From the NCBI GenBank assembly GCA_021325215.1, contig JAJPHO010000186.1, positions 1 to 47,012 on the forward strand: a stretch of 47,012 nt of DNA. The letters run 5' to 3'. Positions 6,346-17,775 of the stretch are shown here, in pieces. Position 1 is the stretch's first letter; each line of letters begins with the position of its first letter. The position numbers and the translations under genes were made by a program. Under the pieces are notes generated by a model. It had not been told where the DNA came from. It ran no database searches and saw only the letters and a list, made by a program, of their open reading frames with translations. The DNA is from Alphaproteobacteria bacterium. GTDB taxonomy: Bacteria; Pseudomonadota; Alphaproteobacteria; Rhodospirillales; Magnetospirillaceae.

Positions 6346-9300
6346 ATGTCTACTCGCAGCGCATTCTCGCGCAAGCTTCTGCTTGCCAGCACCTCAGCCA
6401 TTTCCTTTCTGATCGTCGCTCCGGCGATCGCCCAGCAGTCGTCCTCCTCGAGCAGCGACGTGCAGGAAGTCGTGGTTTCCGGCTTCCGCGCCTCCCAGCA
6501 GAAGGCCCTGGACGCCAAGCGCGAGTCCGATCTGCCGATCGAATCGATCGCGCCGGAAGACATCGGCAAGATGCCTGACCAGAACGTCGCGGAAGCGCTG
6601 CAGCGCCTGCCCGGCGTGCAAATCGACCGTTCGCAGGGCGTCGGCACCGCGGTGCTGATCGACGGCCTGCGCCAGAACCTGACCACCCTGAATGGCGACG
6701 TGTTCCTGACCGGTAAGGAATTCTACGTTTCGGGCGAAGGCTCGGGCGGCGGCGCCGGCGGCAACGCGCAGTACGGCTCGCTGGAAGGCATTCCGTCCGA
6801 AGAAATCGGCGGCATCGACGTCTATAAGAACCCCAAAGCCTCGATCACCGAAGGCGGCCTGGGCGGCACCATCGATCTGAAGACCCGCGATCCACTGGCT
6901 CAGCCGCTGGGCTACACCCTGGGCGGCAACTTCCGCATGACCACCAATGAGGGCCAGGGCGACTGGACCCCGGTCGGCACGCTGGTCGGCTCCTATAATT
7001 TCAACAACAAGGTGGCTGTCACCGCCAGCTTCTCCTATGACCAGGAGAAGACCACCACCAACGAATTCCAGGACCAGAACCGCAATCAGTGGCTGATCAC
7101 CGATTCGGCCCTCGGCCCGTATACCGGCGCCGTGACCGCCAGCGATCTGACCCATCTGGGTCGCAACTACATCATCCCGCAGCTGGCCTATTTCAGCGAC
7201 CTGGAAGACGACCGCAAGACCATCGGCGCGTCGCTCAGCGTCGCCGCCAGGATCACCGACAACATCACCTCGCGCGTGAACTGGTTCTATTCGCACGAGG
7301 ACGACACCACCATCACCTATTCCGACAAGGTGTGGTTCAATGGCCAGGGCGCCTCGCCGGGCACCCTGATCCCGGCGATCGACCCGTCCAAGCCCTATTC
7401 GATCGATCCGAACGGCGTGGTCCAAGCCGGCACCTTCACCGCCAACGGCGCGGAAACCGCGACGCTGTACCAGAACAACACCACCAACGCGAACAACCTG
7501 CAGTGGATCACCACCTGGAACCACAGCGACAATCTGCGTGGCACCCTGGACGCGTCCTACGCCTATGCCACGTCGGACCTCGAAGCGGCGCAGGCCGACG
7601 TCGAGCACGGCCTCTACACCACCTCGTCGGGCGTGGTCACCTCGCCTGGCGCTCCGGGCTGCAACAACGGAGCCTCGACCTGCACCAACGCCACCGGCAG
7701 CGCCGGTTATCAGTTCAACTGGACCAATGGCGGCACTTCGGGCCTGCCGACGGTCAATTATCTGTCGAACGTGCTGAACAACTCGGCCTGGACCACCTTC
7801 AAGTCGAACTGGGCCTGGGCCAACCTGACCTCGCAGCAGAACTATGCGATCAAGGCCGACCTGCAATATGATCCGACCTTCATCCGCAACGTCGATTCCG
7901 AGATCAGCTCCGGCTTCCGCTATGGCAGCCGCGGCGTCGACCAGACCTTCGGCCGCTATCTGATCAACGGCACCCTGGCCAACGGCCAGATCGCCGGCGG
8001 CAGCGGCGATCCGAATGGCGGTCCGTGGGATTACTACCAGGACCCGGGCTACGGCACGCCGAACATCCCCTACTCGACCGCGACCACCAATCCGGGCCTG
8101 GCCAAGACCGTCAACATCAAGGGTGTCGGCAACGTCATCGTCAAGGACCCGAGCACGCTGTCCAACCCGTCGACCTACCTCAACTCGGTATGGAGCGGCG
8201 CCGGTGTTCCCAACAACACTGAAACCCTCTTCGTCGACGGCCTGTCCTCGTTCAACGTGCACGAGAAGACCTATGCCGGTTATGCGATGGCCGACGTGGG
8301 CAGCGCGGCCAACCGCTTCCACCTGAATTTCGGCGTGCGCTTCGTCCACACCGAACTGGACATCAACAACGGCGAATCCGCTCCGGTGCCGACCTATTAC
8401 GGTACCGCCTCGTGGAACGGCGTCGACAACAACGTCATCCCGGTTTCCACCCACCGGTCCTATGACGATGTGCTGCCGTCGATGAACTTCGTGGTCGACG
8501 CCTCGGACACCGAAAAGGTCCGTTTCGGCGCTGCCCGCGTGACCTCGCCGCAGGACCTGTACTCGCTGGGCCTGGGTAACAGTTACAACTTCACCCGCCA
8601 GACCAACGCCCGCACCAACATCCATACCGGCCTGCAGGACGGCTTCGCCTTCGCCGGCGGCTCGTCGGGCAACGCCCAGCTGGACCCGTACCGCGCGACC
8701 CAGACCAACCTCTCTTACGAAAACTATTTCGCCAAGAGCGGCCTGGTCAGCATCGCCGGCTTCTACAAGCAGGTGGACAATTTCGTCGAAACCCAGAACA
8801 TCGCCACCACGGTGATGGACGATTTCGGCGGCACCACCTCGAACGTCAGCGAACCGGTCAATGCCGGCAAGGGTAAGATCTTCGGCATCGAGCTGGGCGG
8901 CCAGTACGCCTTCGACGCCAGCGTCTATAACTGGCTCGACGGCTTCGGCATCGCGGCGAACTATACCCGTTCGCAGTCCTACTCGTCGCAGGCTACCAGC
9001 TTCACCGACGCCGCCCCGATCCCGGGCGTCGCCAAGAACGCTGTGACCGGCACGCTGTACTACGAAAAGGACGGGTTCTCGGCCCGCGCCTCCTATTCGT
9101 GGCGTGACACCGCCGTCAATGACAGCCTGGTCGGCGCGACGTTCGCCTTCCCGGATGCCAAGGGCAACACCAAGATCTATCAGGTCTTCTCGGCGCCTTA
9201 CGGTCAGCTGGACGGCCAGATCGGCTACGACATCAACGAGCATTTCGGTCTGACCTTCTCGGTGCAGAACCTGACCGATGCCTCGCCCCACACCTACCTG

Positions 9301-9375
9301 CAGTGGTCGAACCTTCCGTTCAGCTACGACGACAGCGGTCGCCGCTTCTTCCTCGGCGGCAAGTTCAAGCTGTAA
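6346..9375 (+). CDS. Large TonB-dependent receptor, Caulobacter type, likely oligosaccharide uptake
   Basis: 1009 residues. Signal peptide about 1-29 (LLLASTSAISFLIVAPAIAQ), then a TonB-box-like VQEVVVSGFRAS (about 38-50), a plug domain (SIAPEDIGKMPDQNVAEALQ, LPGVQIDR, GGLGGTIDLKTRDP) and a long barrel ending NLTDASPHTYLQWS...GRRFFLGGKFKL with the terminal aromatic-type beta strand. The plug wording and about 1000-residue length match the Caulobacter-type receptor family, which carries glycan fragments across the outer membrane. A tryptophan-halogenase-like gene follows after 61 bases, a pairing often seen in this family. The divergent sugar porter and the shared operators argue for control by sugar. 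The ligand is not shown; manno- or gluco-oligosaccharides are inferred from the wider locus. Confidence 0.93.
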   Translation: MSTRSAFSRKLLLASTSAISFLIVAPAIAQQSSSSSSDVQEVVVSGFRASQQKALDAKRESDLPIESIAPEDIGKMPDQNVAEALQRLPGVQIDRSQGVGTAVLIDGLRQNLTTLNGDVFLTGKEFYVSGEGSGGGAGGNAQYGSLEGIPSEEIGGIDVYKNPKASITEGGLGGTIDLKTRDPLAQPLGYTLGGNFRMTTNEGQGDWTPVGTLVGSYNFNNKVAVTASFSYDQEKTTTNEFQDQNRNQWLITDSALGPYTGAVTASDLTHLGRNYIIPQLAYFSDLEDDRKTIGASLSVAARITDNITSRVNWFYSHEDDTTITYSDKVWFNGQGASPGTLIPAIDPSKPYSIDPNGVVQAGTFTANGAETATLYQNNTTNANNLQWITTWNHSDNLRGTLDASYAYATSDLEAAQADVEHGLYTTSSGVVTSPGAPGCNNGASTCTNATGSAGYQFNWTNGGTSGLPTVNYLSNVLNNSAWTTFKSNWAWANLTSQQNYAIKADLQYDPTFIRNVDSEISSGFRYGSRGVDQTFGRYLINGTLANGQIAGGSGDPNGGPWDYYQDPGYGTPNIPYSTATTNPGLAKTVNIKGVGNVIVKDPSTLSNPSTYLNSVWSGAGVPNNTETLFVDGLSSFNVHEKTYAGYAMADVGSAANRFHLNFGVRFVHTELDINNGESAPVPTYYGTASWNGVDNNVIPVSTHRSYDDVLPSMNFVVDASDTEKVRFGAARVTSPQDLYSLGLGNSYNFTRQTNARTNIHTGLQDGFAFAGGSSGNAQLDPYRATQTNLSYENYFAKSGLVSIAGFYKQVDNFVETQNIATTVMDDFGGTTSNVSEPVNAGKGKIFGIELGGQYAFDASVYNWLDGFGIAANYTRSQSYSSQATSFTDAAPIPGVAKNAVTGTLYYEKDGFSARASYSWRDTAVNDSLVGATFAFPDAKGNTKIYQVFSAPYGQLDGQIGYDINEHFGLTFSVQNLTDASPHTYLQWSNLPFSYDDSGRRFFLGGKFKL

Positions 9376-9384
9376 TATGAAAGA

Positions 9385-9419
9385 CGGGGCGGCGAGAAAT
9401 CGCCGCCCCGTTTCTCTTT
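9385..9419 (+). terminator. Hairpin with GAAA tetraloop between receptor and halogenase genes
   Basis: CGGGGCGGCGA (9385-9395) pairs perfectly with TCGCCGCCCCG (9400-9410), closing a GAAA tetraloop. The downstream tract TTTCTCTTT is pyrimidine-rich but interrupted, so termination may be partial. It would lower expression of the halogenase relative to the receptor or protect the receptor mRNA end. Confidence 0.6.
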
Positions 9420-9436
9420 GCGTCGGGGTGGACGCC

Positions 9437-10942
9437 ATGAACGACAAACGCATCCGATCGATCGCGATCCTGGGCGGCGGCACGGCCGGTTGGGTTTCGG
9501 CCAGCCTGCTGGCGCGCGCCCTGCACAATCAGGGCTGTACCATCACCGTCGTCGAATCGCCGGACATCGGCACGGTCGGCGTCGGCGAGGCGACCATTCC
9601 GCCGATCACCGAATTCCTGAAATTCCTCGGCATCGACGAGGGTGATTTCATTCGCCATACCCAGGGCACCTTCAAGCTGGGCATCAAATTCCCCGACTGG
9701 CGCCGCCCGGGCCACACTTACTGGCACCCCTTCGGCACCTTCGGCAGCACCATCAACCGCCGCCCGTTCCATCACTATTTCCTGGCCGCCCAGGCCAAGG
9801 GATGGGCGCCGCGCTTCAACGATTTCAGCCTGTGTTCGGCGCTGGGCGACGAGAACCGCTTCCGCTTCCCCGATGCGCAAGCGCCGGGACCGGTGGCCGG
9901 CCTGCGCTACGCCCTGCATTTCGACGCCGGGCTGGTGGCGAAATATCTGCGCAGCTACGCCACCCATCTCGGCGTCGCGCCGCTGGAGAAGACCGTCTCG
10001 CACGCCAGCCAGGCCGAGAACGGCCACATCGCCGCGCTGCATTTCACCGACGGCACACAGCTGGCCGCCGATCTGTTCATCGATTGCAGCGGCTTCCGTG
10101 GCCTGCTGATCGAGCAGACCCTCAAGACCGGCTATGAGGATTGGACCCGCTGGCTACCCTGCGACCGCGCCGTCGCCTTCCCCACCGCCACCGCCTCGCC
10201 GCGTCCGCCCTATACCCAGGCCTTGGCCCGGACGGCCGGATGGCAGTGGCGCATCCCGCTGCAGCAGCGCACCGGCAACGGCCATGTCTATTCCAGCGCC
10301 CATCTCGAGGATCAGGCCGCGCTCGACGATCTGCTGTCGGTGCTGGGGGAAAAGCCGCTGGCCGAGCCGCGCTTCCTGCGCTTCACCACCGGGCGGCGTA
10401 AGCAATTCTGGGCCGGCAATTGCGTCGCCATCGGTTTGGCGTCGGGCTTTCTCGAACCGCTCGAATCGACCTCGATCCATCTGGCGATGAGCGGCATCTA
10501 CAATCTGCTCGACCATTTCCCCGACCGCGATTTCGCGCCGGCCAATATCGAGTCCTATAATCGTGAACTGATCGCCGAGATCGAGCATGTGCGGGATTTC
10601 ATCATCCTGCATTACTGCGCCACCGAACGCGAAGACACCGAGTTCTGGCGCTATTGCAAGACCATGCAGGTTCCCGACAGCCTGGCCGAACGCATCGCCC
10701 TTTATAAAGAGAGCGGCCGTATCCGCACCCGGCCCGGCGAGCTGTTCACCGATCTGTCATGGTTCTACATCTTCGCGGGCCTCGGCATCACCCCCGCCGC
10801 CATCGATCCGATGACGGCGGTGGTCGACGACCAGCGCCTGCGCGGCATCCTGGGCGAGATGGCGGAACAGACCGCCGCCGCGCTGCGCCAGGCCCCATCC
10901 CACGACAGCTATTTCAAGGATTTGGCGGCGGTACCCGCCTGA
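9437..10942 (+). CDS. Flavin-dependent tryptophan-halogenase-family protein
   Basis: 501 residues. The N-terminal FAD-binding motif GGGTAGW (13-19) is present, followed by VGVGEATIPPITEFL (about 48-61), a conserved Lys in FKLGIKFPDW (K80, the position of the catalytic Lys in PrnA-type enzymes) and the halogenase signature WQWRIP (269-274, WxWxIP). These are the hallmarks of FADH2-dependent halogenases that chlorinate or brominate indoles via HOX. Members beside TonB receptors are a recognised subgroup, including indole brominases with few natural substrates known, so the real reaction is open. The ATG at 9437 has GGGGTGG upstream. No flavin reductase is nearby. A terminator follows the gene. 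Confidence 0.88.
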   Translation: MNDKRIRSIAILGGGTAGWVSASLLARALHNQGCTITVVESPDIGTVGVGEATIPPITEFLKFLGIDEGDFIRHTQGTFKLGIKFPDWRRPGHTYWHPFGTFGSTINRRPFHHYFLAAQAKGWAPRFNDFSLCSALGDENRFRFPDAQAPGPVAGLRYALHFDAGLVAKYLRSYATHLGVAPLEKTVSHASQAENGHIAALHFTDGTQLAADLFIDCSGFRGLLIEQTLKTGYEDWTRWLPCDRAVAFPTATASPRPPYTQALARTAGWQWRIPLQQRTGNGHVYSSAHLEDQAALDDLLSVLGEKPLAEPRFLRFTTGRRKQFWAGNCVAIGLASGFLEPLESTSIHLAMSGIYNLLDHFPDRDFAPANIESYNRELIAEIEHVRDFIILHYCATEREDTEFWRYCKTMQVPDSLAERIALYKESGRIRTRPGELFTDLSWFYIFAGLGITPAAIDPMTAVVDDQRLRGILGEMAEQTAAALRQAPSHDSYFKDLAAVPA

Positions 10943-10971
10943 CGAGGCTCCAAAACCCCCTGGGGTTTATT

Positions 10972-11007
10972 GGGCGCCGGTTTGGAGCAGCCGGCGCCCC
11001 TTTTTTT
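10972..11007 (+). terminator. Rho-independent terminator after the halogenase gene
   Basis: GGGCGCCGG (10972-10980) pairs perfectly with CCGGCGCCC (10991-10999) across a 10-base loop, followed by C and seven T. A smaller AAACCCC/GGGGTTT hairpin (about 10953-10968) lies just upstream. This ends the receptor-halogenase transcription unit before dinB. Confidence 0.85.
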
Positions 11008-11035
11008 CGCCCGCGTCCCGAGCCATCTTGTCCTC

Positions 11036-12196
11036 ATGGACCCGACCCTTTGCCGTGATTGCGCCAAGCTGATGCCCGCCGGACCGGTGTGTCCGCATTG
11101 CGGCTCGGCGAGGGTGGTGTCGCATCCGGAATTGCTGGACCTGTCCATCGCCCATATCGATTGCGACGCCTTTTACGCCTCGGTCGAGAAGCGCGACGAT
11201 CCCAGCCTGCTCGACAAGCCGCTGATCGTCGGCCACCCCGGCGGCCGCGGCGTGGTGACCACCGCCTGCTATATCGCCCGCAAATTCGGGCCGCGCTCGG
11301 CCATGCCGATGTTCAAGGCGCTGGAACTGTGCCCGCACGCCGTGGTGATCCCGCCCAACATGGCCAAGTATAAGGCGGTCAGCCAGCAGATCCGCGCGCT
11401 GATGCTGAAGGCGACGCCGCAGGTCGAACCCCTGTCGCTCGACGAAGCCTATCTCGATCTTACCCCCGAGCACCGCCTGATCGACCGTCATCCGGTGGTG
11501 ATCCTGGCCCGGCTGGCCCGCGCCATCGAGCGCGATGTCGGCGTCACCGTCTCGATCGGGCTCAGCTACAACAAATCCCTGGCCAAGCTGGCTTCGGACC
11601 GCGACAAGCCGCGCGGCCTGTCGGTGATCGGCCGCGCCGAAGCAAAATCGATCCTGGCCCCGCTCCCCGTCGGCGCCATCCACGGCATCGGACGCGCCAC
11701 GGCAAGCCGCCTCGAAGCTGACGGCATCACCACGGTCGCGCAATTGCAGGCGATGAGCGAAGCGGCGCTGGTCGCCCGCATGGGCAAGTTCGGCAAGGCG
11801 CTGGCGGAACGCGTACACGGCATCGACAACCGCCGCATCACGCCCGACCGTCCGCTGAAAAGCGTCTCGGTCGAAAACACCTTCGCCCGCGACCAGCGCA
11901 CCCTCGAACCGATGGCCGCGGAACTGCGCGACCTGACCGGCAAGCTGGTGGCGCGCCTGCAGCGCGCCGGGGTCGGAGGTTCCACCGTGGTGCTGAAGCT
12001 GAAGACCGGCGACTTCAAAACCCTGTCCCGCCAGATCCACCTGCCCCACCCGACCCAGCGTTTCGAGACATTATGGGAACATGGCTTCTCGCTGTTGAGG
12101 CGGGAAGCGGATGGACGACCGTTTCGTTTGATTGGAATTGGAGTGTCGGAACTGGCTCCGGCGGTTGAGGCTGATCCACCGGATTTGTTTCAGTAA
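11036..12196 (+). CDS. dinB: DNA polymerase IV (Y family)
   Basis: 386 residues. The Y-family palm is shown by [19 protein letters not shown] (D42 and D44 bind metal) and by [10 protein letters not shown] with the third acidic residue. [19 protein letters not shown], the helix-hairpin-helix [17 protein letters not shown] and a little-finger domain follow. A short N-terminal extension has C6-x2-C9 and C19-x2-C22, probably a zinc-binding knuckle; similar extensions occur in alphaproteobacterial DinB proteins. The enzyme performs error-prone translesion synthesis. The SD is weak. It stands alone after the terminator at 11007, and no LexA box was recognised upstream. Confidence 0.92.
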   Translation: MDPTLCRDCAKLMPAGPVCPHCGSARVVSHPELLDLSIAHIDCDAFYASVEKRDDPSLLDKPLIVGHPGGRGVVTTACYIARKFGPRSAMPMFKALELCPHAVVIPPNMAKYKAVSQQIRALMLKATPQVEPLSLDEAYLDLTPEHRLIDRHPVVILARLARAIERDVGVTVSIGLSYNKSLAKLASDRDKPRGLSVIGRAEAKSILAPLPVGAIHGIGRATASRLEADGITTVAQLQAMSEAALVARMGKFGKALAERVHGIDNRRITPDRPLKSVSVENTFARDQRTLEPMAAELRDLTGKLVARLQRAGVGGSTVVLKLKTGDFKTLSRQIHLPHPTQRFETLWEHGFSLLRREADGRPFRLIGIGVSELAPAVEADPPDLFQ

Positions 12197-12257
12197 GATT
12201 TGTATCCACAGATCAACCAAAACTCTATTCGCCAACGTCTTCTTCGGGGAGATCGCT

Positions 12258-12593
12258 TTGAACCAGCACAACCTAATCACGACGGCAAACGAGATCGCCG
12301 GATATCGCATCGTCGAAAATCTGGGAATAGTGCGCGGCATCATCGTCCGGTCGCGATCCATCGTCGGGAATGTCTTCGCCGGATTTCAGATGCTGTTCGG
12401 CGGCAACATCACGATCTACACCCAGCTCTGCGAACAGGCGCGGCAGGAGGCCTATGACCTGATGGTCGCACACGCCGGCCAATTGGGCGCCAATGCCATC
12501 ATCGCGATGCGCTACGACGCCACCGAGGTAACCGCCGGCGTCACGGAAGTCCTGTGCTATGGCACCGCTGTGAAGGTGGATAAGGCACATTAG
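12258..12593 (+). CDS. YbjQ/UPF0145 family protein
   Basis: 111 residues from a TTG at 12258 with GGGGAG six bases upstream; the frame is open further upstream but with no other good start. Recognisable family features are [29 protein letters not shown] at the N-terminus (given here in part), [20 protein letters not shown] in the middle and [13 protein letters not shown] near the end. YbjQ proteins form small cytoplasmic pentamers, often called heavy-metal-binding, but the function is not established. It lies between dinB (62 bases away) and a methyltransferase on the same strand, without evidence of shared function. Confidence 0.85.
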   Translation: MNQHNLITTANEIAGYRIVENLGIVRGIIVRSRSIVGNVFAGFQMLFGGNITIYTQLCEQARQEAYDLMVAHAGQLGANAIIAMRYDATEVTAGVTEVLCYGTAVKVDKAH

Positions 12594-13543
12594 CCTCGAA
12601 TAAGCCCGCCGTAAAAATCCGCCAACGCTGATCCGCATCGCTCCCTTACCGGCTTCGGACCTATCGTCGGGGCAGGTCTTCACCTTAGGGAACCACAGCA
12701 AAATGACCCACTCCGCCGGCACCGCCTACAGCGTTTCGGGGGACCATTATCTCAGTTATGCGGACGGCGACCCCGACCGCCTGTTCAGCTTCACCAGCCA
12801 CTTCGCCTATGCCGATGCCCGCCTGTGGGCGGTGATCGCCCGCCGCCTGCGCTTCATGCGGGCCGACGGCAAGGAGGAACTGCGCGTGCTGGACGCCGGC
12901 TGCGGCCCGGGAACCTGGCTGCGCCGCATCATCACCGAAGCCCATCGCCTGGGGTTCAGGAAGATCGAGGCGATCGGCTTCGACATCGCCGAGACCCAGA
13001 TCGACAAGGCACGCGAACTGACCCGTGACGTGCGCCATCTGCCCGGCGTGTCGCTGTCCTTCGAGGTGCGCGACCTTACCCAGCCCCTGCCCGAAGCCGA
13101 TCGAAGCTTCGATCTGACCCTGTGCCTCTACTGCGTGCTGAATCATCTGCCGCAGGAGGTGTTGCCCGCGGTCATCGACGAGCTGGCCCGTGTCACCAGG
13201 GGCGCCTTCGTCACCACCGTGCGGACCATCGGCTCGGTGCCGACGGCTTACGTCGATTCCCTCGACCATGCCCGCGCCTTCCGGCAGGACAATGATCTCG
13301 ATCGCTTCGAGGTCGAACTGCTGGACGGCCAGCAGTTCAATTTCCCATCGCATCTGTTCGCGGCGCGAGAATTCGAAACCCTGATGAAGAAGGCCTTCAC
13401 CATCGATTCGCTGCGCGGGCTCGACCTGTTCCACAGCCGTTTCAGCCCCGATCCGCGCTGGAACCCCGAGGCGCTGCCGAGCGATGAGGCGCTGGTCCGC
13501 GTACTCGCCCGGCTCGAGGACCGCTTCGCCACGCACCCGGCCT

Positions 13544-14250
<707 letters not shown>

Positions 14251-14254
<4 letters not shown>

Positions 14255-17200
14255 GGCGCCACCGCCACGGTCTGGGGCTGCACGTTCCAGCCGCGCACCG
14301 AGACCTTGATCGCGCCCTTCATCGCGGCCGCCGGCACCGAGATCTCGACGCTGCGGGTCTCGCCCGGCAGCAGCGAGACGTAATTGTCCTTGGCATAGGC
14401 CGGCAGCAGGCGCGACCCGTCGGCCTGCAGCAGGGTCAGCTTGGACATCAGCGCCGGAGCCGACCCCTTATTAGCGAGCTCGACGCTGAACACCACGTCC
14501 TCGCCGCGGCGTTCCTGGCCGGCCGACAGCGCGACGGCCTGAGGCGCCATCCGGGTCAGGCGCTTGAGGTCGGTTTCCTGATCGGCCTGCCAATAGAAGT
14601 TGCGCGACAGAACCTGGCCCGAGCTGTCGGTCAGGGCCAGGGTGACCAGCACCACCTTGTCCTCGGACAGGAAGCCGCCCAGCGCCAGCTTGCCGGCCTT
14701 GGCGGTGCCGTCGGCGCCGACATCGACCGATCTATCGCCCTTCCACAGCAGCTTGCCTTCCAGCGAATGGACTTCGCTGTGCAGGATCAGGTTCGAGAGC
14801 GGCGACAAGGTGTTGTTGACCACGGTCAGGGCGAAATCCGGCAAATCCATCTGCGCATGCACCGGCTCGGCCGCCTTCTGCATGCCGTAGAAGGCGCCAT
14901 GGGTGTCATAGTCGCTGCTCATGATCTGCCAGTTGGTGGACGGCCAGGCCGGCTGGGTCATCCACAGCATGCGGCCGCTGGTCTTGTTCCACAGCTCGGC
15001 ATTCATGCCTTCGAAGATGGCGCGATAGGATTCGTAGGTCAGCAGCTGGGCCTTGCGCTCGAAATCGTCGAAATCCTTCGGCGTGCCCAGCTTGCGGTCC
15101 ATCGCCAGCATGAATTTGCGGGCGTCGCCGTTACCGTCCTGATGCCAGTCGTGATAGGCCCAGGCGTCGCTGATCGGCCACAGATCCTCGGCCGGGATCG
15201 CCGCCTTGAAGGCCTCGGCGGTGGGGAAGGACGGCTGCCCGACCTCGACCGCGAAACCCTTGGAATAAGTGGTGAAATAGGTCGAGGGCTCGCGGTAGTC
15301 GTAGGGACCGCTGTCCTGCAGATTGACCCGGTTCGAGCTGCCCATATATTGGCGCGTGCCGTCCAGCTCGGTAACCAGCTTTTCCAGCCCCTCATTGAGG
15401 ATCGGCTGCGGCACGCCCTCATTGCGGCCGAACCACAGGGCGATCGAGGGATGGTTGCGGTAATGGCTGATCACGTCGCGGGCATTGGCCAGGAACAGCG
15501 GCACATCCTCGGCTTCGAGATTGTCGTCCTGGGTCGATTCCCAGAAATCGTTGAGGACCAGCAGGCCGTATTCGTCGGCCAGATCGTAGAAGACCTCTTC
15601 GGTGTTCTGCCCGACCCAATTGCGGATCAGATTGACGTGCGCTTCCTTGTGCAAGCGGAAGAACGGTTCCAGCTTTTCGCGTGAGACCCGCTTGCGGTAA
15701 TCGTCGGTGCCCCAGCTGCCGCCGCGCGCCGGCACCCGCTCGCCATTGACGCGGATGACCAGATAGGGCGTCAGCGATTTGTCGGACAGCGGCTTGACCG
15801 CCGGCGAGGACGCGCCGGCCTGGGTCAGCGACTGCACCCAGCCCCCCATGATCTTGCGGATGCCCTGATGGCTGCCATCGACCAGCTGCACGCCGGGCGC
15901 CTGGGTCGGATCGACCTCGACGCGGCGCAGATGGCCGGCGGGGTCCATCAAAGACAATTCATAGGTGATCTCGCGGATACCGAAGCGGACATCCTTGGCG
16001 TCGGACTCGGCGCCGTCGGCGGCGACTGTCACATGGGCGGTGTGCAGCGCCTGCTCGCCCATGCCGTTCGGCCACCACAGCGCCGGATTCCGCACGGTCA
16101 CCGGGTCGAGGGCGACCTCGCTTCTACCCGGCGCCAAAGTCACCTGCTTGCTGGCGATCAGCCCGTCGAACGAGGCGGTCACGGTGGCCGCCACCGGATG
16201 ATCGGCCAGATTCTCGACCGGCACCGAGATCTTCACCTCGGCCTTCGAGCGGTCCGGCAGCGGCAGGCTGGTCACCACATGAGCGTCGCCGATGCGCACG
16301 GTTCCGCTGGCCAGCAGCGTCACATCGCGCCACAGGCCGGTATTGCGGTCGCGCACACCGGGCATCCAGTCCCAGCCTTCGGTGGCGATGAAGGTCGGGC
16401 CGTCCAGCGCCTGCATGCCGCCATTGTCGCCGGCGCCAGCCAGGATCGACTGCTCATGCGGAATGCCGGGATGGGGCGGCGGCGTCACCTTGACCGCCAG
16501 CGCGTTGCGCTTGCCGGGCTGCAGCGCCGACGTCACGTCGAAGCGGCCGCGCAGGAAGGCGCCGCGCACATCCCCCAGACGCTGGCCGTTCAGCCACACT
16601 TCGGCGGCGTAATTGATGCCCTCGAAATTGAGCAGCAGATGGCGGCCGGCCAGGTCCGCCGGCGCGTCGAACTCGCTGCGGTACCAATAGCTCTGGCGCG
16701 CCAGGCTTTCCGGGATCGCCATATTGTTGATGCCGAAATCCGGATCGGGATAGACGCCGCGATCGACCAGGGTGGTCAGCACCGTGCCCGGCACCGTCGC
16801 CGCATACCACGCTCCGGCATCGAAACCGGCATGCGACAGAGCGGCGCCGTCGGCATTGACCTTGCTGGCGAATTGCAGGCGGAAATCGCCCAGGGTCCAG
16901 AGGTTCGTACCGGTCGCGGCCAGGCCCGGGGTCGCGGCGACCGGCTTGGCGACCGGCTTGGAGAACGGCGCCTTGCTCTTGGGCAGGGTCCAGGCGTCCT
17001 GCGGCGCGGCCATTCCGACGATGGATTTGACCTGCACCTGCCAGAAGGGCGAGGCCTCCTCGAATACGGTCAGATCGGCATCGGGCTTGCGGCCGGCCAG
17101 CGCCTTGGCGCGCTCGGCGGAGAGATCGCCCTCCTCGATGGTCATGCCGGCCAGCTTGCCGCCGAACCCTTCGACATTGGCCTCACGCAGGCCGAGCGCG

Positions 17201-17661
17201 ACCACCGGGCTGGCGAAGCCGTCTTCGCCGGCCGGGCCTTTGGCGATCTCGCGGCCGTCGAGCCACAGGCGGTCGGTCTTGCCGTCCGAGCTGGCCGCCA
17301 GCCACACCCACTGCCCGGCCTTGACCGAAGCGGTTGATTTCAGCGTCGCCTTCCCGGCGCTCAGCAGAACCGGCTGACCGTGATCGAGGGCCAAAGCGCG
17401 CGCGCCGCTCTCGCCCGCCAGACCGAAACCGGCCAGCGACACGGGCTGCTCGGCGATCTCGTCGGCCAGCACCCAGCCCTGAATGGTCCACGGCGCACCG
17501 GCGCGGCGCGGCTGCGCGGCGAAGGGTTTCAGCAGATCGGAGCCGCCCGCCAGGAAATGCGTGTTGTAGGGGCCGTGCGCGGTGCTGTCCGCGCCAAAAG
17601 CCGCCGTCGCGGCAAGAATCATCGGGAGAAGCCGGGCGGTCCGGCCAATCGACTTGAACAT
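14251..17661 (-). CDS. Secreted glycoside hydrolase family 2, beta-mannosidase/exo-glucosaminidase-like
   Basis: 1136 residues with a signal peptide (LLPMILAATAAFGADS). A LamG/concanavalin-like N-terminal domain (about 40-190) is followed by the GH2 sugar-binding domain (SYWYRSEFDAPADLAGRH, EGINYAAEVWLNG), Ig-like domains (DPVTVRNPALWWPNGMG) and a TIM barrel. The general acid is the Glu of GRNEG (E748) and the nucleophile is proposed as E806 in FAVEVGQPSF. The long multidomain layout and MGSSNR/NHPSIALW wording resemble exo-beta-glucosaminidases and mannosylglycoprotein endo-beta-mannosidases rather than LacZ. It probably acts outside or in the periplasm on mannose- or glucosamine-ended glycans. 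The esterase gene overlaps its stop codon. The gene diverges from the MFS porter at 17776 across an AT-rich operator-like site. Confidence 0.88.
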
Positions 17662-17739
17662 GTTTCCGTCCCCTCAGCGGCGTTAGCCGTCTTTGCTTGC
17701 GTAAGGTACCGCGCACAACGATAAAGGAGGTCAGGGAAA

Positions 17740-17765
17740 TTAATAAAACAAATTTCTTAAATAAA
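17740..17765. promoter_or_regulatory. AT-rich ROK-like operator between GH2 and MFS genes
   Basis: TTAATAAAACAAAT then TTCTTAAATAAA is strongly AT-rich in a GC-rich setting and shares TTAATAAA with the site at 6155. It sits immediately before the SD of the MFS gene and 80 bases from the GH2 start, in a position to control both. Confidence 0.35.
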
Positions 17766-17775
17766 CGGAGGAAAG

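Noticed and set aside
6394-9528. A 1044-codon open frame on the minus strand opposite the second TonB receptor
   Set aside because: Same reason: antisense frame of GC-rich coding DNA, no start context and no recognisable domain.
12203-12212. A single DnaA-box-like TGTATCCACA after dinB
   Set aside because: One imperfect box without clustering or AT-rich unwinding region is expected by chance and is not an origin.
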